Of a DNA stretch of 64,000 nucleotides, positions 1 to 11,494 are shown in pieces. Position 1 is the first letter of the stretch. Each line of letters starts with the position of its first letter. A program made the translations under genes and the position numbers. The notes under the pieces are model-generated. The model was not told where the DNA came from. It searched no databases and was given only the letters and a program-made list of their open reading frames with translations. The stretch comes from Cavia porcellus (lineage: Eukaryota > Chordata > Mammalia > Rodentia > Caviidae), in assembly GCF_034190915.1 (NCBI RefSeq), contig NW_026947696.1, positions 277,983-341,982 of the forward strand, given 5' to 3'.

Positions 1-3000
1 AATGCGCACCACCCCGTTATGTTTTTCTCAATCCTACTAGTGAATGTAGTGTAACACACACCCATACAATGCGCAACACCCCGCGATGTTTTTCTCACTC
101 CTACTAGTGAATGTAATGTAACAAACACCCATACAATGCGCACCACCCCGCGATGTTTTTCAGAAACCTATCCTACATTGCCACTGCATGTTCCCTGATC
201 TCCCCATGCTGACCACCCTGCGGTGCTTTTCTCCATCCTACATTGCCACTCACTGCCTATCCTAATTCAGACCCTCCGATTCACACCACCCCGTGATGTT
301 TTTCTCACTCCTAATAGTGAATGTAATGTAACACACACCCATACAATGCGCACGACCCCGTGATGTTTTTCTCACTCCTACTAGTGAATGTAATGTAACA
401 CACACCCATACAATGCGCACCACCCCGCGATGTTTTTCAGAAACCTATCCTACATTGCCACTGCATGTTCCCTTACCTCCCCATTATGACCACACCGCGG
501 TGCTTTTCTCCATCCTACATTGCCACTCACTTCCTATCCTAATACAGACCCTCCGATTCACACCACCCCGTGAAGTTTTTCTCACTCCTACTTGTGAATG
601 TAATGTAACACACACCCATACAATGCGCACCACCCCGTGATGTTTTTCTCACTCCTACTAGTGAACGTAATGTAACACACACCCATACAATGCGCACGAC
701 CCCGCGATGTTTTTCAGAAACCTATCCTACATTGCCACTGCATGTTCTCTGACCTCCCCATGCTGACCACCCCGCGGTGCTTTTCTCCATCCTACATTGC
801 CACTCACTGCCTATTCTAATTAAGACCCTAGGATTCACACCACCCCGTGATGTTTATCTCACTCCTACTAGTGAATGTAATGTAACACACACCCATACAA
901 TGCGCACCACCCCGTGATGTTTTTCTCACTCCTACTATTGAATGTAATGTAACACAACCCATACAATGCGCACCACCCTGCGATGTTTTTCAGAAACCTA
1001 TCCTACATTGCCACTGCATGTTCCCTGACCTCCCCATGCTGACCAACCCGCGGTGCTTTTCTCCATCCTACATTGCTACTCACTGCCTATTATAATTCAG
1101 ACCCTCCGATTCACACCACCCCGTGATGTTTTTCTCACTCCTACTAGTGAATGTAATGTAACACACACCCATACAATGCGCACCACCCCGTTATGTTTTT
1201 CTCAATCCTACTAGTGAATGTAATGTAACACACACCCATACAATGCGCAACACCCCGCGATGTTTTTCTCACTCCTACTAGTGAATGTAATGTAACACAC
1301 ACCCATACAATGCGCACCACCCCATTATGTTTTTCTCAATCCTACTAGTGAATGTAATGTAACACACACCCATACAATGCGCAACACCCCGCGATGTTTT
1401 TCTCACTCCTACTAGTGAATGTAATGTAACACACACCCATACAATGCGCACCACCCCGCGATGTTTTTCAGAAACCTATCCTACATTGCAACTGCATGTT
1501 CCATTACCTCCACATGATGACCACACCGCGGTGCTTTTCTCCATCCTACATTGCCACTCACTTCCTATCCTAATACAGACCCTCCGATTCACACCACCCC
1601 GTGATGTTTTTCTCACTCCTACTAGTGAATGTAATGTAACACACACCCATACAATGCGCACCACCCCGTGATGTTTTTATCACTCTTACTAGTGAATGTA
1701 ATGTAACACACACCCATACAATGCGCACGACACCGCAATGTTTTTCAGAAACCTATCCTACATTGCCACTGTATGTTCCCTGACCTCCCCATGCTGACCA
1801 CCCCGCGATTCTTTTCTCCATCCTACATTGCCACTCACTGCCTATTCTAATTCAGACCCTCCGATTCACACAACCCCGTGATGTTTTTCTCACTCCTACT
1901 AGTGAATGTAATGTAACACACACCCATACAATGCGCACCACCCCGTGATGTTTTTCTCACTCCTACTAGTGAATGTAATGTAACACACACCCATACAATG
2001 CGCACGACCCCGCAATGTTTTTCAGAAACCTATCCTACATTGCCACAGCATGTTCCCTGACCTCCCCATGCTGACCACCCCGCGGTGCTTTTCTCCATCC
2101 TACATTGCCACTCACTGCCTATTCTAATTCAGACCCTCTGATTCACACCACCCCGTGATGTTTTTCTCACTCCTACTAGTGAATGTAATGTAACACACAC
2201 CCATACAATGCGCACCACCCTGCGATGTTTTTCAAAAACCTATCCTACATTGCCACTGCATGTTCCCTGAACTCCCCATGCTGACCACCCCGCGGTGCCT
2301 TTCTCCATTCTACATTGCCACTCACTGCCTATCCTAATTCATACCCTCCGATTCACACCACCCCATGGTGTTTTTCTCACTCCTACTAGTGAATGTAATG
2401 TAACACACACCCATACAATGCACACCACCCAGCGATGTTTTTCAGAAACCTATCCTTCATTGCCACTGCATGTTCCCTGACCTCCCCATGCTGACGACCC
2501 CGCGGGGCTTTTCTCCATCCTAAATTGCCACTCACTGCCTATCCTAATTCAGACCCTCCGAATCACACCACCCTGTGATGTTTTTCTCACTCCTACTAGT
2601 GAATGTAATGTAACACACACCCATACAATGCGCACCACCCCGTTATGTTTTTCTCAATCCTACTAGTGAATGTAGTGTAACACACACCCATACAATGCGC
2701 AACACCCCGCGATGTTTTTCTCACTCCTACTAGTGAATGTAATGTAACAAACACCCATACAATGCGCACCACCCCGCGATGTTTTTCAGAAACCTATCCT
2801 TCATTGCCACTGCATGATCCCTGACCTCCCCATGCTGACCACCCCGCGGTGCTTTTCTCCATCCTACATTGCCACTCACTGCCTATCCTAATTCAGACCC
2901 TCCGATTCACACCACCCCGTAATGTTTTTCTCACTCCTAATAGTGAATGTAATTTAACACACACCCATACAATGCGCACCACCCCGTGATGTTTTTCTCA

Positions 3001-5534
3001 CTCCTACTAGTGAATGTAATGTAACACACACCCATACAATGCGCACCACCCCGCGATGTTTTTCAGAAACCTATCCTACATTGCCACTGCATGTTCCCTT
3101 ACCTCCCCATGATGACCACACCGCGGTGCTTTTCTCCATCCTACATTGCCACTCACTTCCTATCCTATTACAAACCCTCCGATTCACACCACCCCGTGAT
3201 GTTTTTCTCATTCCTACTAGTGAATGTAATGTAACACACACCCATACAATGCGCACCACCCCGTGATGTTTTTCTCACTCCTACTATTGAATGTAATGTA
3301 ACACACACCCATACAATGCGCACCACCCTGCGATGTTTTTCAGAAACGTATCCTACATTGCCACTTCATGTTCCCTGACCTCCCCATGCTGACCAACCCG
3401 CGGTGCTTTTCTCCCTTCTACATTGCCACTCACTGCCTATTCTAATTCAGACCCTCCGATTCACACCACCCCGTGATGTTTTTCTCACTCCTACTAGTGA
3501 ATGTAATGTAACACACACCCATACAATGCGCACCACCCCGTGATGTTTTTCTCACTCCTACTAGTGAATGTAATGTAACACACACCCATACAATGCGCAC
3601 CACCCCGTGATGTTTTTCTCACTCCTACTAGTGAATGTTATGTAACACACACCTATACAATGCGCACCACCCCGTGATGATTTCTCACTCCTACTAGTGA
3701 ATGTAATGTAACACACACCCATAAATGCGCACCACCCCGTGATGTTTTTCTCACTCCTACTAGTGAATGTAATGTAACACACACCCATACAATGCGCACC
3801 ACCCCGTTATGTTTTTCTCAATCCTACTAGTGAATGTAATGTAACACACACCCATACAATGCGCAACACCCCGCGATGTTTTTCTCACTCCTACTAGTGA
3901 ATGTAATGTAACACACACCCATACAATGCGCACCACCCCGCGATGTTTTTCAGAAACCTATCCTACATTGCAACTGCATGTTCCCTTACCTCCCCATGAT
4001 GACCACACCGCGGTGCTTTTCTCCATCCTACATTGCCACTCACTTCCTATCCTAATACAGACCCTCCGATTCACACCACCCCGTGATGTTTTTCTCACTC
4101 CTACTAGTGAATGTAATGTAACACACACCCATACAATGCGCACCACCCGGTGACGTTTTTATCACTCTTACTAGTGAATGTAATGTAACACACACCCATA
4201 CAATGCGCACGACACCGCAATGTTTTTCAGAAACCTATCCTACATTGCCACTGCATGTTCCCTGACCTCCTCATGCTGACCACCCCGCGGTGCTTTTCTC
4301 CATCCTACATTGCCACTCACTGCCTATTCTAATTCAGACCCTCCGATTCACACCACCCCGTGATGTTTTTCTCACTCCTACTAGTGAATGTAATGTAACA
4401 CACACCCATACAATGCGCACCACCCCGTGATGTTTTTCTCACACCTACTAGTGAATGTAATGTAACACACACCCATACAATGCGCACGACCCCGCAATGT
4501 TTTTCAGAAACTTATCCTACATTGCCACAGCATGTTCCCTGACCTCCCCATGCTGACCACCCCGCGGTGCTTTTCTCCATCCTACATTGCCACTCACTGC
4601 CTATTCTAATTCAGACCCTCTGATTCACACCACCCCGTGATGTTTTTCTCACTCCTACTAGTGAATGTAATGTAACACACACCCATACAATGCGCACCAC
4701 CCTGCGATGTTTTTCAAAAACCTATCCTACATTGCCACTGCATGTTCCCTGAACTCCCCATGCTGACCACCCCGCGGTGCCTTTCTCCATTCTACATTGC
4801 CACTCACTGCCTATCCTAATTCATACCCTCCGATTCACACCACCCCATGGTGTTTTTCTCACTCCTACTAGTGAATGTAATGTAACACACTCATACAATG
4901 CGCACCACCCAGCGATGTTTTTCAGAAACCTATCCTTCATTGCCACTGCATGTTCCCTGACCTCCCCATGCTGACGACCCCGCGGGGCTTTTCTCCATCC
5001 TAAATTGCCACTCACTGCCTATCCTAATTCAGACCCTCCGAATCACACCACCCTGTGATGTTTTTCTCACTCCTACTAGTGAATGTAATGTAACAAACAC
5101 CCATACAATGCGCACCACCCCGCGATGTTTTTCAGAAACCTATCCTACATTGCCACTGCATGTTCCCTGACCTCCCCATGCTGACCACCCCGCGGTGCTT
5201 TTCTCCATCCTACATTGCCACTCACTGCCTATCCTAATTCAGACCCTCCGATTTACACCACCCCGTAATGTTTTTCTCACTCCTAATAGTGAATGTAATG
5301 TAACACACACCCATACAATGCGCACCACCCCGTGATGTTTTTCTCACTCCTACTAGTGAATGTAATGTAACACACACCCATACAATGCGCACCACCCCGC
5401 GATGTTTTTCAGAAACCTATCCTACATTGCCACTGCATGTTCCCTGACCTCCCCATGCTGACCAACCCAAGGTGCTTTTCTCCATTCTACATTGCCACTC
5501 ACTGCCTATTCTAATTCAGACCCTCCGATTCACA
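1..5534 (+). repeat. B-C-rich domain 1
   Basis: About 19 B-C pairs are separated by one to five A units. B' copies start at 420, 1451, 3046 and 3933. The interval 1451-3045 is a 1595-bp module that recurs at 40356, 42639 and 51289, and in shortened form at 9833. Runs of strict 210-bp trimers occur at about 2003-2632 and 4483-5112. Doublets of A variants reading GTTATG...CTCAATCC and GCAACACCCCGCGATG stand before several B units. The window opens inside an A unit (first eight bases), so the true left edge is not visible. Confidence 0.9.
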
Positions 5535-5601
5535 CCACCCCGTGATGTTTTTCTCACTCCTACTAGTGAATGTAATGTAACACACACCCATACAATGCGC
5601 A

Positions 5602-5668
5602 CCACCCCGTGATGTTTTTCTCACTCCTACTAGTGAATGTAATGTAACACACACCCATACAATGCGCA
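5602..5668 (+). repeat. Module A, consensus 67-bp monomer (reference example)
   Basis: This unit matches the window-wide A consensus at every position I checked. In order it holds the head CCACCCCGTGATG, a T5 run with CTCACTCC, the SpeI-type palindrome ACTAGT, the short direct repeat TGTAATGTAA, an ACACACACCC stretch, and the palindrome TGCGCA at its end. Roughly 700 units in the window are A, most differing from this one by zero to four bases. Two common variants are 66 bp long: one has GATGATTTCTC in place of GATGTTTTTCTC, the other has CATAAATG in place of CATACAATG. Confidence 0.97.
5621..5636. other. Dyad of module A, TCACT-CCTACT-AGTGA (example)
   Basis: Each consensus A unit holds this inverted repeat with 5-bp arms and a 6-nt centre; the palindrome ACTAGT (5629-5634) overlaps its right half. 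It is absent from B and C and is destroyed in the A-rich units. It could extrude a small hairpin or be a protein site; both are inference. Confidence 0.7.
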
Positions 5669-6600
5669 CCACCCCGTGATGTTTTTCTCACTCCTACTAG
5701 TGAATGTAATGTAACACACACCCATACAATGCGCACCACCCCGTGATGATTTCTCACTCCTACTAGTGAATGTAATGTAACACACACCCATAAATGCGCA
5801 CCACCTCGTGATGTTTTTCTCACTCCTACTAGTGAATGTAATGTAACACACACCCATACTATGCGCACCACCCCGTGATGTTTTTCTCACTCCTACTAGT
5901 GAATCTAATGTAACACACACCCATACAATGCGCACCACCCGGTGATGATTTCTCACTCCTACTAGTGAATGAAATGTAACACACACCCATACAATGCGCA
6001 CCACCCCGTGATGTTTTTCTCACTCCTACTTGTGAATGTAATGTACCACACACCCATACAATGCGCACCACCCCGTGATGTTTTTCTCACTCCTACTAGT
6101 GAATGTAATGTAACACACACCCATACAATGCGCATCACCCCGTGATGTTTTTCTCACTCCTACTAGTGAATGTAATGTAACACACACCCATAAAATGCGC
6201 ACCACCCCGTGATGTTTTTCTCACTCCTCCTAGTGAATGTAATGTAACACACACCCATACAATCCGCACCACCCCGTGATGTTTTTCTCACTCCTACTAG
6301 TGAATGTAATGTAACACACACCCATACAATGCACACCACCCCGTGATGTTTTTCTCACTCCTACTAGTGAATCTAATGTAACACACACCCATTCAATGCC
6401 CACCACCCCGCGATGTTTTTCTCACTCCTACTAGTGAATGTAATGTAACACACACCCATAAAATGCGCACCACCACGCGATGTTTTTCTCACTCCTACTA
6501 GTGAATGTAATGTCACACACACCCATACAATGCGCACCACCCCGCGATGTTTTTATCACTCCTACTAGTGAATGTAATGTAACACACACCCATACAATGC

Positions 6601-6667
6601 GAACCACCCAGCGATGGTTTTCTCACTCCTACTATAAAATGTAATGTAACACACACCCATACAATGC
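6601..6667 (+). repeat. A-rich derived A monomer (example with TATAAAA)
   Basis: A distinct A subtype with GCGAACCACCCAGCGATGG and an A-rich centre replacing CTAGTG. Sixteen or so copies occur (near 6631, 8104, 12660, 14131, 16921, 18394, 19798, 24355, 25826, 28615, 30088, 48090, 49560, 54745, 56220 and 59007). Copies at 6631 and 18394 read CTATAAAATG; the others read CTAAAAAATG. They sit at fixed places in the higher-order repeats. Confidence 0.85.
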
Positions 6668-7005
6668 GCACCACCCCGTGATATTTTTCTCACTGCTACT
6701 AGTGTATCTAATGTAACACACACCCATACAATGCGCACCACCCCGTGATGATTTTCTCACTCCTACTAGTGAATGTAATGTAACACAAACCCATACAATG
6801 CGCACCACCCCGTGATGTTTTTCTCACGCCTACTAGTGAATCTAATGTAACACAAACCCATACAATGCGCACCACCCCGTGATGTTTTTCTCACGCCTAC
6901 TAGTGAATCTAATGTAATACACACCCATACAATGCGCACCACCACGTGATGTTTTTCTCACACCTACTAGTGAATGTAATGTAACACACACCCATACAAT
7001 GCGCA

Positions 7006-8476
7006 CCACCCGGTGATGTTTTTCTCACTCCTACTAGTGAATGTAATGTAACACACACCCATACAATGCGCACCACCCCGTGATGTTTTTCTCACTCCTA
7101 CTAGTGAATGTAATGTAACACACACCCATACAACGCGCACCACCCCGTGATGTTTTTCTCACTCCTACTAGTGAATGTAATGTAACACACACCCATACAA
7201 TGCGCACCAACCCGTGATGATTTCTCACTCCTACTAGTGAATGTAATGTAACACACACCCATAAATGCGCACCACCCCGTGATGTTTTTCTCACTCCTAC
7301 TAGTGAATGTAATGTAACACACACCCATACTATGCGCACCACCCCGTGATGTTTTTCTCACTCCTACTAGTGAATCTAATGTAACACACACCCATACAAT
7401 GCGCACCACCCGGTGATGATTTCTCACTCCTACTAGTGAATGAAATGTAACACACACCCATACAATGCGCACCACCCCGTGATGTTTTTCTCACTCCTAC
7501 TTGTGAATGTAATGTACCACACACCCATACAATGCGCACCACCCCGTGATGTTTTTCTCACTCCTACTAGTGAATGTAATGTAACACACACCCATACAAT
7601 GCGCACCACCCCGTGATGTTTTTCTCACTCCTACTAGTGAATGTAATGTAACACACACCCATAAAATGCGCACCACCCCGTGATGTTTTTCTCACTCCTC
7701 CTAGTGAATGTAATGTAACACACACCCATACAATGCGCACCACCCCGTGATGTTTTTCTCACTCCTACTAGTGAATGTAATGTAACACACACCCATACAA
7801 TGCGCACCACCCCGTGATGTTTTTCTCACTCCTACTAGTGAATCTAATGTAACACACACCCATTCAATGCCCACCACCCCGCGATGTTTTTCTCACTCCT
7901 ACTAGTGAATGTAATGTAACACACACCCATAAAATGCGCACCACCACGCGATGTTTTTCTCACTCCTACTAGTGAATGTAATGTCACACACACCCATACA
8001 ATGCGCACCACCCCGCGATGTTTTTATCACTCCTACTAGTGAATGTAATGTAACACACACCCATACAATGCGAACCACCCAGCGATGGTTTTCTCACTCC
8101 TACTAAAAAATGTAATGTAACACACACCCATACAATGCGCACCACCCCGTGATATTTTTCTCACTGCTACTAGTGTATCTAATGTAACACACACCCATAC
8201 AATGCGCACCACCCCGTGATGATTTTCTCACTCCTACTAGTGAATGTAATGTAACACAAACCCATACAATGCGCACCACCCCGTGATGTTTTTCTCACGC
8301 CTACTAGTGAATCTAATGTAACACAAACCCATACAATGCGCACCACCCCGTGATGTTTTTCTCACGCCTACTAGTGAATCTAATGTAATACACACCCATA
8401 CAATGCGCACCACCCCGTGATGTTTTTCTCACACCTACTAGTGAATGTAATGTAACACACACCCATACAATGCGCA
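7006..8476 (+). repeat. 1471-bp higher-order repeat, copy 2
   Basis: It repeats 5535-7005 with few substitutions, for example the first head reads CCACCCGGTG and the A-rich unit has six A instead of TATAAAA. Downstream the array moves to units with GATGTTTTTTCAC and CCACCCAATGATG that are not in copy 1, so the repeat ends near 8476. Confidence 0.88.
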
Positions 8477-8878
8477 CCACCCCGTGATGTTTTTTCACTC
8501 CTACTAGTGAATGTAATGTAACACATACCCATACAAGGCGCACCACCCAATGATGTTTTTCTCACTCCTACTAGTGAATGTAATGTAACACACACCCATA
8601 CAATGCGCACCACCCCGTGATGTTTTTCTCACTCCTACTAGTGAATCTAATGTAACACACACCCATACAATGCGCACCACCCCGTGATGTTTTTCTCACT
8701 CCTACTAGTGAAAGTAATGTAACACACACCCATACAATGCGCAGAAACCCCGTGAAGTTTTTCTCACTCCTACTAGTGAATGTAATGTAACACACACCCA
8801 TACAATGCGCAACACCCCGCGATGTTTTTCTCACTCCTACTAGTGAATGTAATATAACACACACCCATACAATGCGCA

Positions 8879-9021
8879 CCACCCCGCGATGTTTTTCAGA
8901 AACCTATCCTACATTGCCACTGCATGTTCCCTTACCTCCCCATGATGACCACACCGCGGTGCTTTTCTCCATCCTACATTGCATCTCACTTCCTATCCTA
9001 ATACAGACCCTCCGATTCACA
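8879..9021 (+). repeat. B'C' variant pair (reference example; 23 copies)
   Basis: This is a diagnostic sub-type of the B-C pair. B' has CCCTTACCTCC where ordinary B has CCCTGACCTCC, and CATGATGACCACACC at its end; C' has CACTTCCTATCC and ATACAGACCC (one lineage, 3046, 41951 and 44234, reads ATTACAAACCC). Copies start at 420, 1451, 3046, 3933, 8879, 9833, 10798, 14782, 20573, 21527, 22492, 26476, 30737, 39325, 40356, 41951, 42639, 44234, 45188, 50335, 51289, 52884 and 56868. The lack of the in-frame TGA of ordinary B leaves a fortuitous open frame across each copy. The pair marks positions within the higher-order repeats, usually once per repeat. Confidence 0.93.
8952..8961. other. 10-bp palindrome CACCGCGGTG at the B'/C' junction (example)
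   Basis: The last bases of B' and the head of C' form a perfect self-complementary 10-mer containing the SacII site CCGCGG. Ordinary B-C junctions read CACCCCGCGGTG, where an extra CC breaks the perfect symmetry. The 51289, 21527 and 9833 copies have CCGAGG and lose it. Confidence 0.75.
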
Positions 9022-9298
9022 CCACCCCGTGATGTTTTTCTCACTCCTACTAGTGAATGTAATGTAACACACACCCATACAATGCGCACCACCCCGTGAT
9101 GTTTTTCTCACTCCTACTAGTGAATGTAATGCAACACACACCCATACAATGCGCACGACCCCGCGATGTTTTTCAGAAACCTATCCTACATTGCCACTGC
9201 ATGTTCCCTGACCTCCCTATGCTGACCACCCCGCGGTGCTTTTCTCCATCCTACATTGCCACTCACTGCCTATTCTAATTCAGACCCTCCGATTCACA

Positions 9299-9832
9299 CC
9301 ACCCCGTGATGTTTATCTCACTCCTACTAGTGAATGTAATGTAACACACACCCATACAATGCGCACCACCCCGTGATGTTTTTCTCACTCCTACTATTGA
9401 ATGTAATGTAACACACACCCATACAATGCGCACCACCCCGTGATGTTTTTCTCACTCCTACTAGTGAATGTAATGTAACACACACCCATACAATGCGCAC
9501 CACCCCGTGATGTTTTTCTCACTCCTATTAGTGAATGTAATGTAACACACAGCCATACAATGCGCACCACCCCGTGATGATTTCTCACTCCTACTAGTGA
9601 ATGTAATGTAACACACACCCATAAATGCGCACCACCCCGTGATGTTTTTCTCACTCCTACTAGTGAATGTAATGTAACACACACCCATACAATGCGCACC
9701 ACCCCGTTATGTTTTTCTCAATCCTACTAGTGAATGTAATGTAACACACACCCATACAATGCGCAACACCCCGCGATGTTTTTCTCACTCCTACTAGTGA
9801 ATGTAATGTAACACACACCCATACAATGCGCA
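9299..9832 (+). repeat. Pure A run, 8 monomers
   Basis: The 534 bp equal 8 x 67 minus 2; the two short units are GATGATTTCTC near 9578 and CATAAATG near 9622. The last two units are the GTTATG / GCAACACC doublet that precedes many B' copies. Partners lie at 20993-21526 and 50755-51288. Confidence 0.92.
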
Positions 9833-11494
9833 CCACCCCGCGATGTTTTTCAGAAACCTATCCTACATTGCAACTGCATGTTCCCTTACCTCCCCATGAT
9901 GACCACACCGAGGTGCTTTTCTCCATCCTACATTGCCACTCACTTCCTATCCTAATACAGACCCTCCGATTCACACCACCCCGTGATGTTTTTCTCACTC
10001 CTACTAGTGAATGTAATGTAACACACACCCATACAATGCGCACCACCCCGTGACGTTTTTATCACTCTTACTAGTGAATGTAATGTAACACACACCCATA
10101 CAATGCGCACGACACCGCAATGTTTTTCAGAAACCTATCCTACATTGCCACTGCATGTTCCCTGACCTCCCCATGCTGACCACCCCGCGGTGCTTTTCTC
10201 CATCCTACATTGCCACTCACTGCCTATTCTAATTCAGACCTTCCGATTCACACCACCCCGTGATGTTTTTCTCACTCCTACTAGTGAATGTAATGTAACA
10301 CACACCCATACAATGCGCACCACCCGGTGATGTTTTTCTCACTCCTACTAGTGAATGTAATGTAACACACACCCATACAATGCGCACCACCCCGTTATGT
10401 TTTTCTCAATCCTACTAGTGAATGTAGTGTAACACACACCCATACAATGCGCAACACCCCGCGATGTTTTTCTCACTCCTACTAGTGAATGTAATGTAAC
10501 AAACACCCATACAATGCGCACCACCCCGCGATGTTTTTAAGAAACCTATCCTACATTGCCACTGCATGTTCCCTGACCTCCCCATGCTGACCACCCCGCG
10601 GTGCTTTTCTCCATCCTACATTGCCACTCACTGCCTATCCTAATTCAGACCCTCCGATTCACACCACCCCGTAATGTTTTTCTCACTCCTAATAGTGAAT
10701 GTAATGTAACTCACACCCATACAATGCGCACCACCCCGTGATGTTTTTCTCACTCCTACTAGTGAATGTAATGTAACACACACCCATACAATGCGCACCA
10801 CCCCGCGATGTTTTTCAGAAACCTATCCTACATTGCCACTGCATGTTCCCTTACCTCCCCATGATGACCACACCGCGGTGCTTTTCTCCATCCTACATTG
10901 CCACTCACTTCCTATCCTAATACAGACCCTCCGATTCACACCACCCCGTGATGTTTTTCTCACTCCTACTAGTGAATGTAATGTAACACACACCCATACA
11001 ATGCGCACCACCCCGTGATGTTTTTCTCACTCCTACTAGTGAATGTAATGTAACACACACCCATACAATGCGCACGACCCCGCGATGTTTTTCAGAAACC
11101 TATCCTACATTGCCACTGCATGTTCCCTGACCTCCCCATGCTGACCACCCCGCGGTGCTTTTCTCCATCCTACATTGCCACTCACTGCCTATTCTAATTC
11201 AGACCCTCCGATTCACACCACCCCGTGATGTTTATCTCACTCCTACTAGTGAATGTAATGTAACACACACCCATACAATGCGCACCACCCCGTGATGTTT
11301 TTCTCACTCCTACTAGTGAATGTAATGTAACACACACCAATACAATGCGCACCACCCTGCGATGTTTTTCAGAAACCTATCCTACATTGCCACTGCATGT
11401 TCCCTGACCTCCCCATGCTGACCAACCCGCGGTGCTTTTCTCCATTCTACATTGCCACTCACTGCCTATTCTAATTCAGACCCTCCGATTCACA
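9833..11494 (+). repeat. B-C domain with an internal 630-bp deletion
   Basis: It holds six B-C pairs, with B' at 9833 and 10798. The distance between these two is 965 bp, whereas in the matching places 1451-3045, 40356-41950, 42639-44233 and 51289-52883 it is 1595 bp. The missing 630 bp are exactly three B-C-A trimers. The junction lies in or next to the A unit reading CACCCGGTGATG near 10321. The same shortened form is at 21527-22491. Confidence 0.9.

Larger units (their letters stand above)
5535..7005 (+). repeat. 1471-bp higher-order repeat, 22 A monomers, copy 1
   Basis: Variant monomers in this stretch recur in the same order 1471 bp downstream: GATGATTTCTC units, CATAAATG, CTCCTCCTAG, the CATTCAATGCCC unit, the A-rich unit, and the CTCACGCC units. 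The length equals 22 x 67 minus 3, matching three 66-bp units. The second copy is 7006-8476. The same pair occurs at 46991-48461 and 48462-49932. Confidence 0.9.
5535..8878 (+). repeat. Pure A run, 50 monomers
   Basis: The length of 3344 bp equals 50 x 67 minus seven 1-bp losses plus one 1-bp gain, and I could locate each: three 66-bp units in each half, the T-run loss near 8490, and the insertion in the unit reading GCGCAGAAACC near 8741. It contains two copies of a 22-monomer repeat (5535-7005 and 7006-8476). The unit at about 6631 reads CTACTATAAAATG, while the matching unit at 8102 reads CTACTAAAAAATG. Confidence 0.93.
8879..9298 (+). repeat. Short B-C domain (B'C'-A-A-B-C)
   Basis: The 420 bp equal 143 + 67 + 67 + 143. 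A B'C' pair is followed by two A units and an ordinary B-C pair whose B carries CTCCCTATGCTGA. The identical arrangement occurs at 20573-20992 and 50335-50754, as expected from the larger duplications. Confidence 0.92.

Noticed and set aside
413..640. Plus-strand 75-codon frames
   Set aside because: They span B', C' and A modules and end at the first ordinary A head. A second frame is open on the opposite strand over the same bases. Treated as satellite by-product.
5621..5636. Bacterial-type terminator hairpin
   Set aside because: The 5-bp stem is AT/GC mixed, has no following T-run in the right direction, and repeats in every monomer.
5643..5660. Telomeric or (AC)n microsatellite sequence
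   Set aside because: TAACACACACCC contains only about four AC steps inside each monomer, and no TTAGGG-type repeat was seen on either strand.
5630..6004. Minus-strand open frames of 100-125 codons with repetitive protein-like sequence
   Set aside because: They are the three reading phases of the same A monomer, lengthened by 66-bp units. They overlap each other in different frames and recur wherever the same monomers recur; there is no start context, domain or composition typical of a gene.
6634..6640. TATAAAA as a promoter TATA box
   Set aside because: It is a variant of an A-rich satellite unit, present only at two duplicated sites, with no gene downstream.
8061..8080. CENP-B box
   Set aside because: TTCG occurs on the - strand in units with GCGAACC, but the following bases lack the required A and CGGG. 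The other TTCG context, in CCGAATCACACC units, fails as well.
5535..8878. CRISPR array
   Set aside because: The entire 67-bp unit repeats; there are no unique spacers between short repeats, no cas genes, and the context is eukaryotic satellite.
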